A stretch of 64,000 nucleotides of DNA, taken from Pseudomonas putida (GTDB lineage: Bacteria > Pseudomonadota > Gammaproteobacteria > Pseudomonadales > Pseudomonadaceae). Below the pieces are notes generated by a model. It had not been told where the DNA came from. It ran no database searches and was given only the letters and a program-made list of their open reading frames with translations. The first letter of the stretch is position 1; the number at the start of each line of letters is the position of its first letter. The translations under genes and the position numbers were made by a program. Positions 26,716 to 36,737 of the stretch are shown piece by piece. Location: NCBI RefSeq assembly GCF_028682475.1, contig NZ_JANHLE010000017.1:61614-125613 (forward strand), given 5' to 3'.

Positions 26716-27801
26716 TTAGTGTTGGCGGCGCCAGGCGCGCAGGGTCGTAAACAAAAGCAACGCCCCGAGCGCTGGCAGTGCATAGAACAGCATCAGTTTT
26801 TCCAGGCGGGTGGCCAATGGCATGCCGGTGGTGAAGGCCACCACATGCAGACCATAAGCCAGGTACAAGCCAAGAAACACCAGACCTTCGGCGCGGGTTA
26901 CCCGGTAACCGGAATAGAACACCGGCAGGCTCAAGGCGGCGACACCGAGCATCACCGGCAGGTCAAAATCCAGGGCGTTGGGCGAGATCGACAGCGGTTC
27001 GGGCGCCACCACTGCGGTCAGACCGAGCACGGCCAGCAGGTTGAACAGGTTGCTGCCAATCACGTTGCCCACGGCGATTTCGCGTTCGCCGCGCAGGGCG
27101 GCAATCAGCGAGGTGGCCAGTTCCGGCAGCGAGGTACAGACCGCGACCACTGTCAGGCCGATGACCCGTTCAGACAGGCCCAGGTCGCTGGCGACTTCGA
27201 CAGCGGCTTCAAGCAGCAGGTGCCCGGCCGCGCTCAGCAAACCCAGCCCAGTCAGCATCAGCAACAGGCTGGTAATCCAGAATCCGGCCCCTTGCTGTGG
27301 TCGTGGGCCGGGGGCAGGGAAGGTGCGGGCATGGTGGCGTGACTGGTGCCAGAGAATTGCCAGGTAGGCGAGCAACCCAAGCAGAAGCAGCGCGCCTTCA
27401 AGGCGTCCGAGTAGCTCATTGAGTGCCAGCAGGTAGACAAGCAGGCTGGCGCCGATCATTACCGGGATGTCCAGGCGTACCAACTGGCGTGAAACTCGTA
27501 AAGGAATGATCAGGGCAGCCAGACCCAAAGTGACCAATATGTTGAAAATATTGCTGCCAATCACGCTGCCCACCGCCACATCCGGGGCGCCGGTGTAGGC
27601 CGCTTGCAGGCTGACGGTAAGCTGCGGGGCGCTGCTGCCAAAGGCCACCAGGCTCAAACCGATGATCAGTGGACGGACCTGCAGGCTGGACGCCACTCGA
27701 AGGGCCGAGCGCACCAGCAGCTCGGCGCCAGCGATGAGCAGGAGCAAGCCGAAGGCCAGTTGCAGCAGGCTGAAGGTGGGTAAGGCGGCCAGGTCGAAAA
27801 T
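26716..27801 (-). CDS. Na+/Ca2+-type cation antiporter (CaCA/YrbG family), probable ATT start
   Basis: An inner-membrane antiporter with two alpha repeats: LVAFGSSAPQLTVSLQAAYTGAPDVAVGSVIGSNIFNILVTLG and VVAVCTSLPELATSLIAALRGEREIAVGNVIGSNLFNLLAVLG. A TTG at 27747 would cut the first membrane span. An in-frame ATT at 27801 has GGAG 7 bases before it and restores the span (IFDLAALPTFSLLQLAFGLLLL), giving 361 residues; I see no ATG or GTG in between. The usual Glu/Pro of GTSLPE is changed in the first repeat to SAPQ, an odd loss of the acidic residue. It follows rlpA by 20 bases. Confidence 0.78.
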   Translation of the reverse strand: MFDLAALPTFSLLQLAFGLLLLIAGAELLVRSALRVASSLQVRPLIIGLSLVAFGSSAPQLTVSLQAAYTGAPDVAVGSVIGSNIFNILVTLGLAALIIPLRVSRQLVRLDIPVMIGASLLVYLLALNELLGRLEGALLLLGLLAYLAILWHQSRHHARTFPAPGPRPQQGAGFWITSLLLMLTGLGLLSAAGHLLLEAAVEVASDLGLSERVIGLTVVAVCTSLPELATSLIAALRGEREIAVGNVIGSNLFNLLAVLGLTAVVAPEPLSISPNALDFDLPVMLGVAALSLPVFYSGYRVTRAEGLVFLGLYLAYGLHVVAFTTGMPLATRLEKLMLFYALPALGALLLFTTLRAWRRQH

Positions 27802-27821
27802 GGTCGTGCTCCGGTGCAGGG

Positions 27822-28193
27822 TCAGTCGCTGAGACTTTGTACCCGTACGCGCGCCGTTCCGCTACGGATCATGCCGAGTTTTTCTGCGGCGGCGCGCGAC
27901 AGGTCAATCAACCGGCCACGGGTGTGCGGGCCGCGATCATTGATGCGCACGACTACGCTGCGGTCATTGTTCAGGTTGGTGACTTTGACCCGGGTGCCGA
28001 AGGGCAGGCTGCGATGGGCAGCGGTCATGCCATTTTGATTGAAGGGCTCGCCACTGGCGGTGCGTTTGCCGTGGTGACGGGAGCCGTAATAGGAGGCGGT
28101 GCCGGATTTGTCGTAACCGCGAGGATCGATATCGTGACTGGCGCAGCCGGCCAGCAGGGTAAAGAGCGCGAGTGCGCTGAGGGGACGCCACAT
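27822..28193 (-). CDS. RlpA-like lipoprotein with double-psi beta-barrel
   Basis: A 123-residue lipoprotein with lipobox LLAGC (Cys17). The RlpA double-psi barrel follows: GTASYYGSRHHGKRTASGEPFNQNGMTAAHRSLPFGTRVKVTNLNNDRSVVVRINDRGPHTRGRLIDLSRAAAEKLGM, with the catalytic-type Asp and His of the lytic transglycosylase family. It lacks the C-terminal SPOR domain of full RlpA, so it is a small paralogue and not septal RlpA itself. It is the first gene of a likely operon with the antiporter and CMD genes. Confidence 0.88.
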   Translation of the reverse strand: MWRPLSALALFTLLAGCASHDIDPRGYDKSGTASYYGSRHHGKRTASGEPFNQNGMTAAHRSLPFGTRVKVTNLNNDRSVVVRINDRGPHTRGRLIDLSRAAAEKLGMIRSGTARVRVQSLSD

Positions 28194-28219
28194 GTTTGCA
28201 GATGCTCCGTGGGGTGGCT

Positions 28220-28285
28220 ATCGCTGGCAACGCCAGCTCCCACAGGGATAGCAAAAATCCTGTGGGAGCTGGCATTGCCAGCGAT
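28220..28285. repeat. REP-like palindrome pair (family B)
   Basis: ATCGCTGGCAACGCCAGCTC (28220 on) and its inverse ending 28285 form a 27-base pair with one mismatch (AACG/CATT step). The core CTGGC-N-GCCAGC differs from the family-A core used elsewhere in the window. It lies in the upstream region of rlpA and 16 bases before the gatB stop. Confidence 0.82.
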
Positions 28286-28301
28286 AAGCAGGCGACGCGA
28301 A

Positions 28302-29747
28302 TTACCCTTCGAGCTTGCTCTTGAGCAATTGGTTCACTTGCTGCGGGTTGGCCTTGCCCTTGGAGGCTTTCATCGCCTGGCCGACGAAGAAGCCGAACAT
28401 CTTGCCACGCTTGGCTTCATCGGCGGCGCGGTACTGTTCGACCTGCTCGGCGTTGGCCGCGAGCATTTCGTCCAGCACCTTCTCGATCGCGCCGCTGTCA
28501 GTCACCTGCTTCAGGCCTTCGGCTTCGATGATCTGGTCGGCGTCGCCTTCGCCGGCGGCCATCTTCTCGAACACCACCTTGGCGATCTTGCCGCTGATGG
28601 TGTTGTCGAGGATGCGCTGCAGCATGCCGCCCAGTTGTGCGGCGCTCACCGGCGCCTGGTCGATTTCCAGGCCGAGCTTGTTGAGCAGGCTGCCCAGCTC
28701 GACCATGACCCAGTTGGCGGCTAGCTTGGCATCGCCACACACCGCAACGACTTGTTCGAAGTAGTCGGCTTGTTCACGGCTCGAAGCCAGAACGTTGGCA
28801 TCGTAGGCCGACAGACCGAACTGGCTCTGGAAGCGCTCGCGCTTCTGCGGCGGCAGTTCCGGCAGGGTGGCGCGGATGCCGTCGAGGTAAGCACCTTCGA
28901 TCACCACTGGCAGCAGGTCCGGATCGGGGAAGTAACGGTAGTCGTTGGCTTCCTCTTTGCTGCGCATCGAGCGCGTCTCGTCCTTGTTCGGGTCGTACAG
29001 GCGGGTTTCCTGGACAACCTTGCCGCCATCTTCGATCAGTTCGATCTGGCGCTGGACTTCGCTGTTGATCGCGCGCTCGATGAAGCGGAACGAGTTGACG
29101 TTCTTGATCTCGCAGCGGGTGCCGAACTCGACCTGGCCTTTCGGCCGCACCGAGACGTTGCAGTCGCAACGCAGCGAGCCTTCGGCCATGTTGCCGTCGC
29201 AGATGCCCAGGTAGCGCACCAGGGCGTGGATCGCCTTGACGTAGGCCACGGCTTCCTTGGCGTTACGCATGTCCGGCTCGGAAACGATTTCCAGCAGCGG
29301 GGTACCAGCACGGTTCAGGTCGATGCCGGTGGAACCGCTGAAGTCTTCGTGCAGGCTCTTGCCGGCATCTTCTTCCAGGTGCGCACGGGTGATGCCGACG
29401 CGTTTGACCGTGCCGTCTTCGAGGGCGATGTCCAGGTGGCCCTTGCCGACGATCGGCAGCTCCATCTGGCTGATCTGGTAACCCTTGGGCAGGTCGGGGT
29501 AGAAGTAGTTCTTGCGCGCGAACACGTTGTGCTGGCCAATCTCGGCGTCAATCGCCAGACCGAACATGCAGGCCATGCGCACCGCTTCCTGGTTGAGCAC
29601 CGGCAGCACGCCGGGCATGCCCAGATCGACAAGGCTGGCCTGGGTGTTCGGCTCGGAACCGAAGGTGGTGGCGCTGCCGGAGAAAATCTTCGACTGGGTG
29701 GCGAGCTGGGTGTGAATCTCCAGCCCGATGACAACTTCCCATTGCAT
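28302..29747 (-). CDS. gatB: Asp-tRNA(Asn)/Glu-tRNA(Gln) amidotransferase subunit B
   Basis: A 481-residue subunit that binds the mischarged tRNA and activates its carboxylate. N-terminal [24 protein letters not shown], signature [19 protein letters not shown], and [14 protein letters not shown] are the GatB core; the C-terminal helical YqeY-like tail binds tRNA. GAGGGATC precedes the ATG, 11 bases after gatA. In Pseudomonas GatCAB mainly makes Asn-tRNA(Asn), since a separate GlnRS exists (established). Confidence 0.97.
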   Translation of the reverse strand: MQWEVVIGLEIHTQLATQSKIFSGSATTFGSEPNTQASLVDLGMPGVLPVLNQEAVRMACMFGLAIDAEIGQHNVFARKNYFYPDLPKGYQISQMELPIVGKGHLDIALEDGTVKRVGITRAHLEEDAGKSLHEDFSGSTGIDLNRAGTPLLEIVSEPDMRNAKEAVAYVKAIHALVRYLGICDGNMAEGSLRCDCNVSVRPKGQVEFGTRCEIKNVNSFRFIERAINSEVQRQIELIEDGGKVVQETRLYDPNKDETRSMRSKEEANDYRYFPDPDLLPVVIEGAYLDGIRATLPELPPQKRERFQSQFGLSAYDANVLASSREQADYFEQVVAVCGDAKLAANWVMVELGSLLNKLGLEIDQAPVSAAQLGGMLQRILDNTISGKIAKVVFEKMAAGEGDADQIIEAEGLKQVTDSGAIEKVLDEMLAANAEQVEQYRAADEAKRGKMFGFFVGQAMKASKGKANPQQVNQLLKSKLEG

Positions 29748-29758
29748 GTGGTGATCCC

Positions 29759-31210
29759 TCAGAAGCCGTTAGGTGCGCGAGTGTGCCAGTCAGTCACTTG
29801 CTGATAGCGGTGCGCGACGTTGAGCAGGCGGCCTTCCTGGAAATACGGGGCGAGCAGTTGCACGCCAACCGGCAGACCGTCGACAAAACCGGCCGGCATC
29901 GACAGGCCCGGCAGGCCCGCGAGGTTGGCGGTGATGGTGTAGACGTCTTCCAGGTACGCGGCGACCGGGTCGTTGTTCTTGGCGCCGATCTTCCAGGCCA
30001 GGTTTGGCGTGGTCGGGCCGAGAATCACGTCGACGTCGTTGAAGGCGGCCATGAAGTCGTTCTTGATCAGGCGACGGATCTTCTGCGCTTGCAGGTAGTA
30101 GGCGTCGTAGTAGCCGGCCGACAGGGCATAGGCACCGACCATGATGCGGCGCTGCACTTCGGCGCCGAAGCCTTCGCCACGGGAACGTTTGTACAGGTCG
30201 GTGAGGTCGGCCGGGTTCTCGCAACGGTAGCCAAAGCGCACACCGTCAAAGCGCGACAGGTTGGACGAGGCTTCAGCCGGGGCGATAACGTAGTACGCCG
30301 GAATCCCGTGCTGCATGTTCGGCAGGCTGATTTCCTTGACCACGGCACCGAGCTTTTCCAGCTCTTTGACGCTGGCCTGGATCAGGTCGGCAATGCGCGG
30401 ATCGAGACCGGCACCGAAGTACTCCTTCGGCAGGCCGATGCGCAGGCCTTCAAGCGAGCCGTTCAGGCCAGCGCTGTAGTTCGGCACCGGCTCATCGATG
30501 CAGGTCGAGTCCTTGGCGTCGAAACCGGCCATGCCTTGCAGCAGCAGGGCACAGTCTTCGGCGTTACGTGCCAGCGGGCCAGCCTGGTCGAGGCTGGAGG
30601 CGTAGGCGATCATGCCCCAGCGCGAAACACGACCGTACGTCGGTTTCAGACCGGTGAGGTTGGTCAGTGCCGCCGGCTGGCGGATCGAGCCGCCAGTGTC
30701 GGTGCCGGTGGTCGCCGGCAGCAGGCGTGCCGCCACGGCCGCCGCCGAGCCGCCGGACGAGCCGCCCGGTACGTGCTCCAGGTTCCACGGGTTTTTCACC
30801 GGGCCGTAGTAGCTGGATTCGTTGGCCGAGCCCATGGCGAACTCGTCCATGTTGGTCTTGCCCAGGGTCACCGTGCCGGCTTCGGCCAGCTTGCTGACCA
30901 CAGTGGCGTCGTACGGGGCCTTGAAGTTGTCGAGCATCTTCGAGCCGCAGCTGGTGCGGATGCCCTGGGTGCAGAACAGGTCTTTGTGGGCGATAGGCGC
31001 GCCGAGCAGCGGGCCGTTCTCACCGGCGGCGCGACGGGCGTCGGCGGTGCGGGCCTGGCTGATGGCCAGCTCTTCGGTGACGCTGATGAAACTGTTGAGT
31101 TGCGGGTCGAGCTGGTTGATCCGCGCCAGCAGGGTGCGGGTCAGCTCTTCGGAAGAAAACTTTTTGTCGGCGAGTCCGCGGGCGATCTCGGCCAGGGTCA
31201 GTTGATGCAT
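29759..31210 (-). CDS. gatA: Asp-tRNA(Asn)/Glu-tRNA(Gln) amidotransferase subunit A
   Basis: A 483-residue amidase that releases ammonia from glutamine for the transamidation. The amidase signature [37 protein letters not shown] carries the two catalytic Ser, and the partner Lys is in [11 protein letters not shown]. It is 16 bases after gatC and 11 bases before gatB. Confidence 0.97.
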   Translation of the reverse strand: MHQLTLAEIARGLADKKFSSEELTRTLLARINQLDPQLNSFISVTEELAISQARTADARRAAGENGPLLGAPIAHKDLFCTQGIRTSCGSKMLDNFKAPYDATVVSKLAEAGTVTLGKTNMDEFAMGSANESSYYGPVKNPWNLEHVPGGSSGGSAAAVAARLLPATTGTDTGGSIRQPAALTNLTGLKPTYGRVSRWGMIAYASSLDQAGPLARNAEDCALLLQGMAGFDAKDSTCIDEPVPNYSAGLNGSLEGLRIGLPKEYFGAGLDPRIADLIQASVKELEKLGAVVKEISLPNMQHGIPAYYVIAPAEASSNLSRFDGVRFGYRCENPADLTDLYKRSRGEGFGAEVQRRIMVGAYALSAGYYDAYYLQAQKIRRLIKNDFMAAFNDVDVILGPTTPNLAWKIGAKNNDPVAAYLEDVYTITANLAGLPGLSMPAGFVDGLPVGVQLLAPYFQEGRLLNVAHRYQQVTDWHTRAPNGF

Positions 31211-31226
31211 GGCAGGCTCTATTCCC

Positions 31227-31514
31227 TTACTCGATGACTTTCGGAACCAGGTACAGGCCGTTTTCCGTCGCCGGGGCGATGGCCTGGTAACTGTCGCGAT
31301 GGTTACTTTCTGTTACCACATCGGCGCGCAGGCGCTGATTGGCTTCCAGCGGGTGCGCCAGTGGCTCGATGCCAGTGGTGTCGACGGCTTGCATCTGGTC
31401 GACCAGTCCCAGAATACTGTTCAGGGCATCGGTAGTGCGTGGCAGATCGGCTTCATTCAGGCCCAGTCGGGCCAGATGGGCGATCTTTTCCACGTCGCAG
31501 CGTTCAAGCGCCAT
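31227..31514 (-). CDS. gatC: Asp-tRNA(Asn)/Glu-tRNA(Gln) amidotransferase subunit C
   Basis: A 95-residue subunit that wraps around GatA and links it to GatB. The N-terminal helix is [18 protein letters not shown], and the tail [20 protein letters not shown]...[10 protein letters not shown] is the GatC hallmark. The ATG at 31514 follows AGGAGATCCCC; an ATG seven codons earlier has no ribosome site. Confidence 0.95.
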   Translation of the reverse strand: MALERCDVEKIAHLARLGLNEADLPRTTDALNSILGLVDQMQAVDTTGIEPLAHPLEANQRLRADVVTESNHRDSYQAIAPATENGLYLVPKVIE

Positions 31515-31643
31515 GGGGATCTCCTGGGGAAACAACTACGGATTTGGTCCGCGATGAGGAACATGCTGGCAGATTTACGGTCATAAGGCCGCGATTGTGT
31601 GCTGGCTTGCTCGGAAAAACTGCCAATTTAACATATTGGCGCC

Positions 31644-31672
31644 TTGCCCAAAATCCCCGCCGTTGTTAGAGT
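31644..31672 (+). promoter_or_regulatory. Candidate promoter of mreB
   Basis: TTGCCC (31644-31649) and TAGAGT (31667-31672) are 17 bases apart, each matching four of six consensus bases, 45 bases before the mreB start in the gap divergent from gatC. Confidence 0.4.
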
Positions 31673-31704
31673 TTGCCGCACTTTTTTACCCACGCGTTGC
31701 CTAG

Positions 31705-32754
<1,050 letters not shown>

Positions 32755-32920
32755 GCTGGCTGCAGCAAACATGCCGCCCGGTTTACAGGTAGTGCTCACA
32801 GTGCTACCTGTATGTGCTGGGCTGACGTCCGTGTGGGCGTCATTTTCCGTCAATCCACAAGCAGGCCGGTGCGTTGCCGTATGAATGACCTCTTGAATCG
32901 TCGTCCACGAGGAGCGGCTT

Positions 32921-33985
32921 ATTAAACCGCTTTTCGCCAAGGGCCCTTCGTTGGGTGTGCGCGTGCTCGTGCTGGTTGTGCTGGCGATCACCCTGATGGT
33001 GGTCGATGCGCGCTTCACCCTGCTCAAACCGGTACGCAGCCAGATGGGGCTGGTGCTGATGGAGTCCTATCACATCACCGACTTGCCGCAGAGCCTGTGG
33101 CAGGGGATTGCCAGCCAGTTCGGCAGTCGCACCGAGCTGATCGCCGAGAACGAAAAACTCAAGACCGAAGCCTTGCTGATGCAAGGGCGCGTGCAGAAGC
33201 TCGCGGCCTTGACCGAGCAGAACGTGCGCCTGCGCGAACTGCTCAATTCGTCGGCATTGGTCAATGAGAAGGTCGAGGTCGCCGAGCTGATCGGTGTCGA
33301 CCCCAATCCGTTCACCCACCGCATCCTGATCAACAAGGGCGAGCGTGACGGCGTGGTGCTTGGCCAGCCGGTGCTCGATGCCCGCGGCCTGATGGGCCAG
33401 GTGGTCGAGCTGATGCCTTACACCGCGCGGGTTCTGCTGCTAACCGACACCACCCACAGCATTCCGGTGCAGGTCAACCGCAACGGCCTGCGGGCGATTG
33501 CCAGTGGTACCGGTAACCCTGAGCGCCTGGAACTGCGCCATGTCGCCGATACCGCCGACATCAAGGAAGGCGACCTGCTGGTCAGTTCGGGCCTGGGGCA
33601 GCGCTTCCCGGCTGGCTATCCGGTGGCCACGGTAAAAGAAGTGATTCACGACTCCGGCCAGCCGTTCGCCATTGTTCGCGCAGTTCCGACTGCGGCCCTC
33701 AATCGTAGCCGCTACCTGTTGCTGGTGTTTACCGACAGCCGTACCCCCGAGCAGCGTGCCACCGATGCCGCCATGGCCCAGGAGGCGGCTGACCGTCAGG
33801 GCTTGCCTGGCAATGCCGAGGCAGCACCCGCACAGCCTGGCGTCACGCCCGTTCCTGCTGCGGCGCCCGCGCCAGCAGCGACGATGCCTGCCAACCCGGC
33901 TCCAGTCGCATCGCCCGCGGCCGCCCCCGCAGCCCCGGCTGCCGCCAGCGGCGCTGCCACGACCCCATCCCGGGAGAGACACTGA
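32921..33985 (+). CDS. mreC: Rod-shape-determining protein MreC, probable ATT start
   Basis: A 354-residue bitopic inner-membrane protein linking MreB to cell-wall synthases. An in-frame stop at 32894 and no ATG, GTG before 32951 leave ATT at 32921, 6 bases after GAGGAG, or TTG at 32951. ATT yields KPLFAKGPSLGVRVL, the N-terminus I recall from Pseudomonas MreC. A membrane span (VLVLVVLAITLMVVDARF) and a coiled coil (ELIAENEKLKTEALLMQGRVQKLAALTEQNVRLRELL) precede the beta domain ELIGVDPNPFTHRILINKG. The last ~55 residues are an Ala/Pro-rich tail, likely disordered. Confidence 0.9.
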   Translation: MKPLFAKGPSLGVRVLVLVVLAITLMVVDARFTLLKPVRSQMGLVLMESYHITDLPQSLWQGIASQFGSRTELIAENEKLKTEALLMQGRVQKLAALTEQNVRLRELLNSSALVNEKVEVAELIGVDPNPFTHRILINKGERDGVVLGQPVLDARGLMGQVVELMPYTARVLLLTDTTHSIPVQVNRNGLRAIASGTGNPERLELRHVADTADIKEGDLLVSSGLGQRFPAGYPVATVKEVIHDSGQPFAIVRAVPTAALNRSRYLLLVFTDSRTPEQRATDAAMAQEAADRQGLPGNAEAAPAQPGVTPVPAAAPAPAATMPANPAPVASPAAAPAAPAAASGAATTPSRERH

Positions 33986-34473
33986 TGGTGAGTACTCGCA
34001 GCCGAAATGGCTGGGTGGTCTGGCTGACCTTCGCAATTGGCCTGCTGCTCAGCGTTTCACCGTTGCCGCAGTTCATGGAAGTCTTCCGGCCGATGTGGCT
34101 GGCCTTGCTCCTGGCTTTCTGGACCCTGGCCCTGCCGCATAAGGTCGGCATGACCACGGCGTTTATCCTGGGCCTGGCCGAGGATGTGCTGTACGGCACG
34201 CTCTTGGGGCAGAACGCCCTGGTGCTGACCCTGATCACCTTCCTGGTGCTGACCTTGCAGCAGCGCCTGCGGATGTTCCCGATGTGGCAGCAAAGCCTGG
34301 TGATCCTGGTGGTCTTCGGCCTGGCCCAGCTGGTGCAACTGTGGCTGAGTGCGCTGACCGGCAACCGCCTGCCGACCCTGGCGCTGATCTGGTCGGCGGT
34401 CATCAGCGCGTTGCTCTGGCCGTGGATCAGCTTCGCCCTGCGCGGGCTGCGTTTGCGTCTGAGCATCAACTGA
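33985..34473 (+). CDS. mreD: Rod-shape-determining protein MreD
   Basis: A 162-residue membrane protein with five or six spans (WVVWLTFAIGLLLSVSPLP, WLALLLAFWTLALP, and others) and the family motif GLAEDVLYGTLLGQNAL. Its ATG shares one base with the mreC stop (TGATG). MreD works with MreC in the elongation complex. Confidence 0.95.
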   Translation: MVSTRSRNGWVVWLTFAIGLLLSVSPLPQFMEVFRPMWLALLLAFWTLALPHKVGMTTAFILGLAEDVLYGTLLGQNALVLTLITFLVLTLQQRLRMFPMWQQSLVILVVFGLAQLVQLWLSALTGNRLPTLALIWSAVISALLWPWISFALRGLRLRLSIN

Positions 34474-34507
34474 GCCCGCTTCCCGACGTTGACAGGGAGA
34501 AGTCACG

Positions 34508-35113
34508 ATGACCCCGCTGTACCTGGCCTCTGGTTCACCCCGCCGTCGGGAATTGCTGACTCAGATCGGCATTCCTTTCACCACGCTCAGTGCTACGGTC
34601 GACGAAAGCCCGTTGCCGAACGAGGCCGCGCCGGTTTACGTCGAGCGCCTGGCGCGGGCCAAGGCCAGCGCCGGTTTGGCGGCACTGGGGTCTGTTGAGG
34701 CGAGCACTGCGCTGGCGGTGCTCGGCGCTGACACCGCGGTGGTGCTCGATGGGCAGATCCTGGGCAAACCGGTTGATCGCGACGATGCCCTGGCCATGCT
34801 TGCCGCGCTTTCGGGCCGTGAGCATCAGGTGCTGACGGCCGTTGCGGTCGCCGATCAGCAGCGCTGCCTGAGCGTATGTGTCGCCAGCCAGGTACGTTTT
34901 CGCCCGATTTCTACCGAAGAAGCTCAAGCTTACTGGGCCAGCGGCGAGCCGCTGGACAAAGCCGGCGCCTATGCCATCCAGGGCCTGGGCGCGGTGTTCG
35001 TGCAACGCATCGAGGGCAGTTATTCGGCGGTGGTGGGCTTGCCGCTGAGTGAGACCGCCGAGCTGCTTGGGCAATTTGCCATTCCCTGTTGGCAGCCGTT
35101 GTCGGCCCGTTAA
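34508..35113 (+). CDS. maf: Maf-family nucleoside triphosphate pyrophosphatase
   Basis: A 201-residue enzyme hydrolysing dTTP/UTP-type or modified nucleotides. Maf motifs are [17 protein letters not shown] (6-22), [41 protein letters not shown] and [28 protein letters not shown]. The Q-type residue pattern is that of the YhdE (dTTP/UTP) branch, and its place between mreD and rng is that of yhdE. GGGAG precedes the ATG. Confidence 0.93.
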   Translation: MTPLYLASGSPRRRELLTQIGIPFTTLSATVDESPLPNEAAPVYVERLARAKASAGLAALGSVEASTALAVLGADTAVVLDGQILGKPVDRDDALAMLAALSGREHQVLTAVAVADQQRCLSVCVASQVRFRPISTEEAQAYWASGEPLDKAGAYAIQGLGAVFVQRIEGSYSAVVGLPLSETAELLGQFAIPCWQPLSAR

Positions 35114-35194
35114 GCGAGGACAGGACAAGACTGCTGCTAGCCAGTCGCCGACGAGCGATCCATCATTACTGAAGTCCTTTGACGAGAGCCTGCC

Positions 35195-36652
35195 ATGAGT
35201 GAAGAGATTCTGATCAATATCACACCGATGGAATCACGCGTGGCGGTGGTGGAGAACGGTGTTCTTCAGGAAGTGCATGTCGAGCGCACCCAGCGGCGTG
35301 GCATTGTCGGCAATATCTACAAGGGTAAGGTGGTTCGCGTGTTGCCCGGGATGCAGGCGGCCTTCGTCGACATCGGCCTGGATCGCGCCGCATTTATCCA
35401 CGCCTCGGAAATCTCCCTGCGCGAAGGCTCGTCGGTGGAAAGCATCAGTGCGCTGGTGCATGAAGGCCAGAGCCTGGTGGTGCAGGTCACCAAGGACCCG
35501 ATTGGTTCCAAAGGTGCGCGGCTGACCACCCAGCTGTCGATTCCTTCGCGTTACCTGGTGTACATGCCGCGCACCAGTCATGTCGGTATTTCCCTGAAGA
35601 TCGAAGACGAAGCCGAACGCGAGCGCCTCAAGCAGGTGGTGACCGACTGCGTCGCCCAGGAAAACATCCAGGATGCCGGCGGCTTCATCCTGCGTACCGC
35701 GGCCGAAGGCGCCGGGGCTGATGAGATCCTCATGGATATCCGCTACCTGCGCAGGCTCTGGGACCAGATCGGTGCGCAGATCAAGACGGTCGGCGCGCCA
35801 ACGGAAATCTATGAGGACCTGGGCCTGGCCTTGCGTACCCTGCGCGACCTGGTCAACCCGAAAATCGAGAAGATCCGCATCGACTCGCGGGAAACCTTCC
35901 AGAAAACCACGCAGTTCGTCGGCGAACTGATGCCGGAAATTGCCGACCGTCTTGAGCACTACCCGGGCGAACGGCCGATCTTTGATCTGTATGGCGTCGA
36001 AGATGAGATCCAGCGCGCCCTGGACCGCAAGGTGCCGCTTAAATCCGGCGGTTACCTGGTGGTCGATCCGGCCGAAGCGATGACCACCATCGACGTCAAC
36101 ACCGGGGCATTCGTTGGCCACCGCAACCTTGAAGAGACGATCTTCAAGACCAACCTGGAGGCGGCCACTGCCATTGCCCGGCAACTGCGCCTGCGCAATA
36201 TCGGCGGCATCATCATCATCGACTTCATCGACATGGAAGACGAGGAGCACCAGCGTCAGGTGTTGCGCACCCTGGAAAAGCAGCTCGAACGCGACCATGC
36301 GAAGACCAACATCATTGGCATCACCGAGCTCGGTCTGGTGCAGATGACGCGCAAGCGTACCCGCGAAAGCCTTGAGCAGGTGCTGTGCGAGCCCTGCCTG
36401 TGCTGCCAGGGGCGCGGCAAGCTGAAAACCCCGGAGACGGTTTGTTACGAGATTTTCCGCGAAATTCTGCGCGAAGCCCGTGCTTATCAAGCTGAAGGCT
36501 ATAGAGTGCTGGCCAATCAGAAAGTGGTCGACCGGCTGCTGGATGAAGAGTCGGGCAACGTCGCTGAGCTTGAGGCGTTCATCGGCCGAACCATTCGCTT
36601 TCAGGTCGAATCGATGTACTCCCAGGAACAGTACGATGTGGTGCTGCTCTGA
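35195..36652 (+). CDS. rng: Ribonuclease G
   Basis: A 485-residue endoribonuclease that matures the 16S rRNA 5' end and degrades mRNA. The S1 domain is RGIVGNIYKGKVVRVLPGMQAAFVDIGLDRAAFIHASEI. The catalytic DNase I-like domain has VDPAEAMTTIDVNTGAFVG and IIIIDFIDMEDEEHQRQVL with the metal-binding Asp residues. CEPCLCCQGRG near residue 400 is the zinc-link that joins RNase E/G subunits. It lacks the long C-terminal scaffold of RNase E. Confidence 0.96.
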   Translation: MSEEILINITPMESRVAVVENGVLQEVHVERTQRRGIVGNIYKGKVVRVLPGMQAAFVDIGLDRAAFIHASEISLREGSSVESISALVHEGQSLVVQVTKDPIGSKGARLTTQLSIPSRYLVYMPRTSHVGISLKIEDEAERERLKQVVTDCVAQENIQDAGGFILRTAAEGAGADEILMDIRYLRRLWDQIGAQIKTVGAPTEIYEDLGLALRTLRDLVNPKIEKIRIDSRETFQKTTQFVGELMPEIADRLEHYPGERPIFDLYGVEDEIQRALDRKVPLKSGGYLVVDPAEAMTTIDVNTGAFVGHRNLEETIFKTNLEAATAIARQLRLRNIGGIIIIDFIDMEDEEHQRQVLRTLEKQLERDHAKTNIIGITELGLVQMTRKRTRESLEQVLCEPCLCCQGRGKLKTPETVCYEIFREILREARAYQAEGYRVLANQKVVDRLLDEESGNVAELEAFIGRTIRFQVESMYSQEQYDVVLL

Positions 36653-36737
36653 GGCCCGAATTCACCGGGCTGCTGCAGGGGCTGGCAAAGCGCCCGGTTG
36701 CGGCCATAGTTAAGGCTCGAATTGGAGGGCCATTGCC

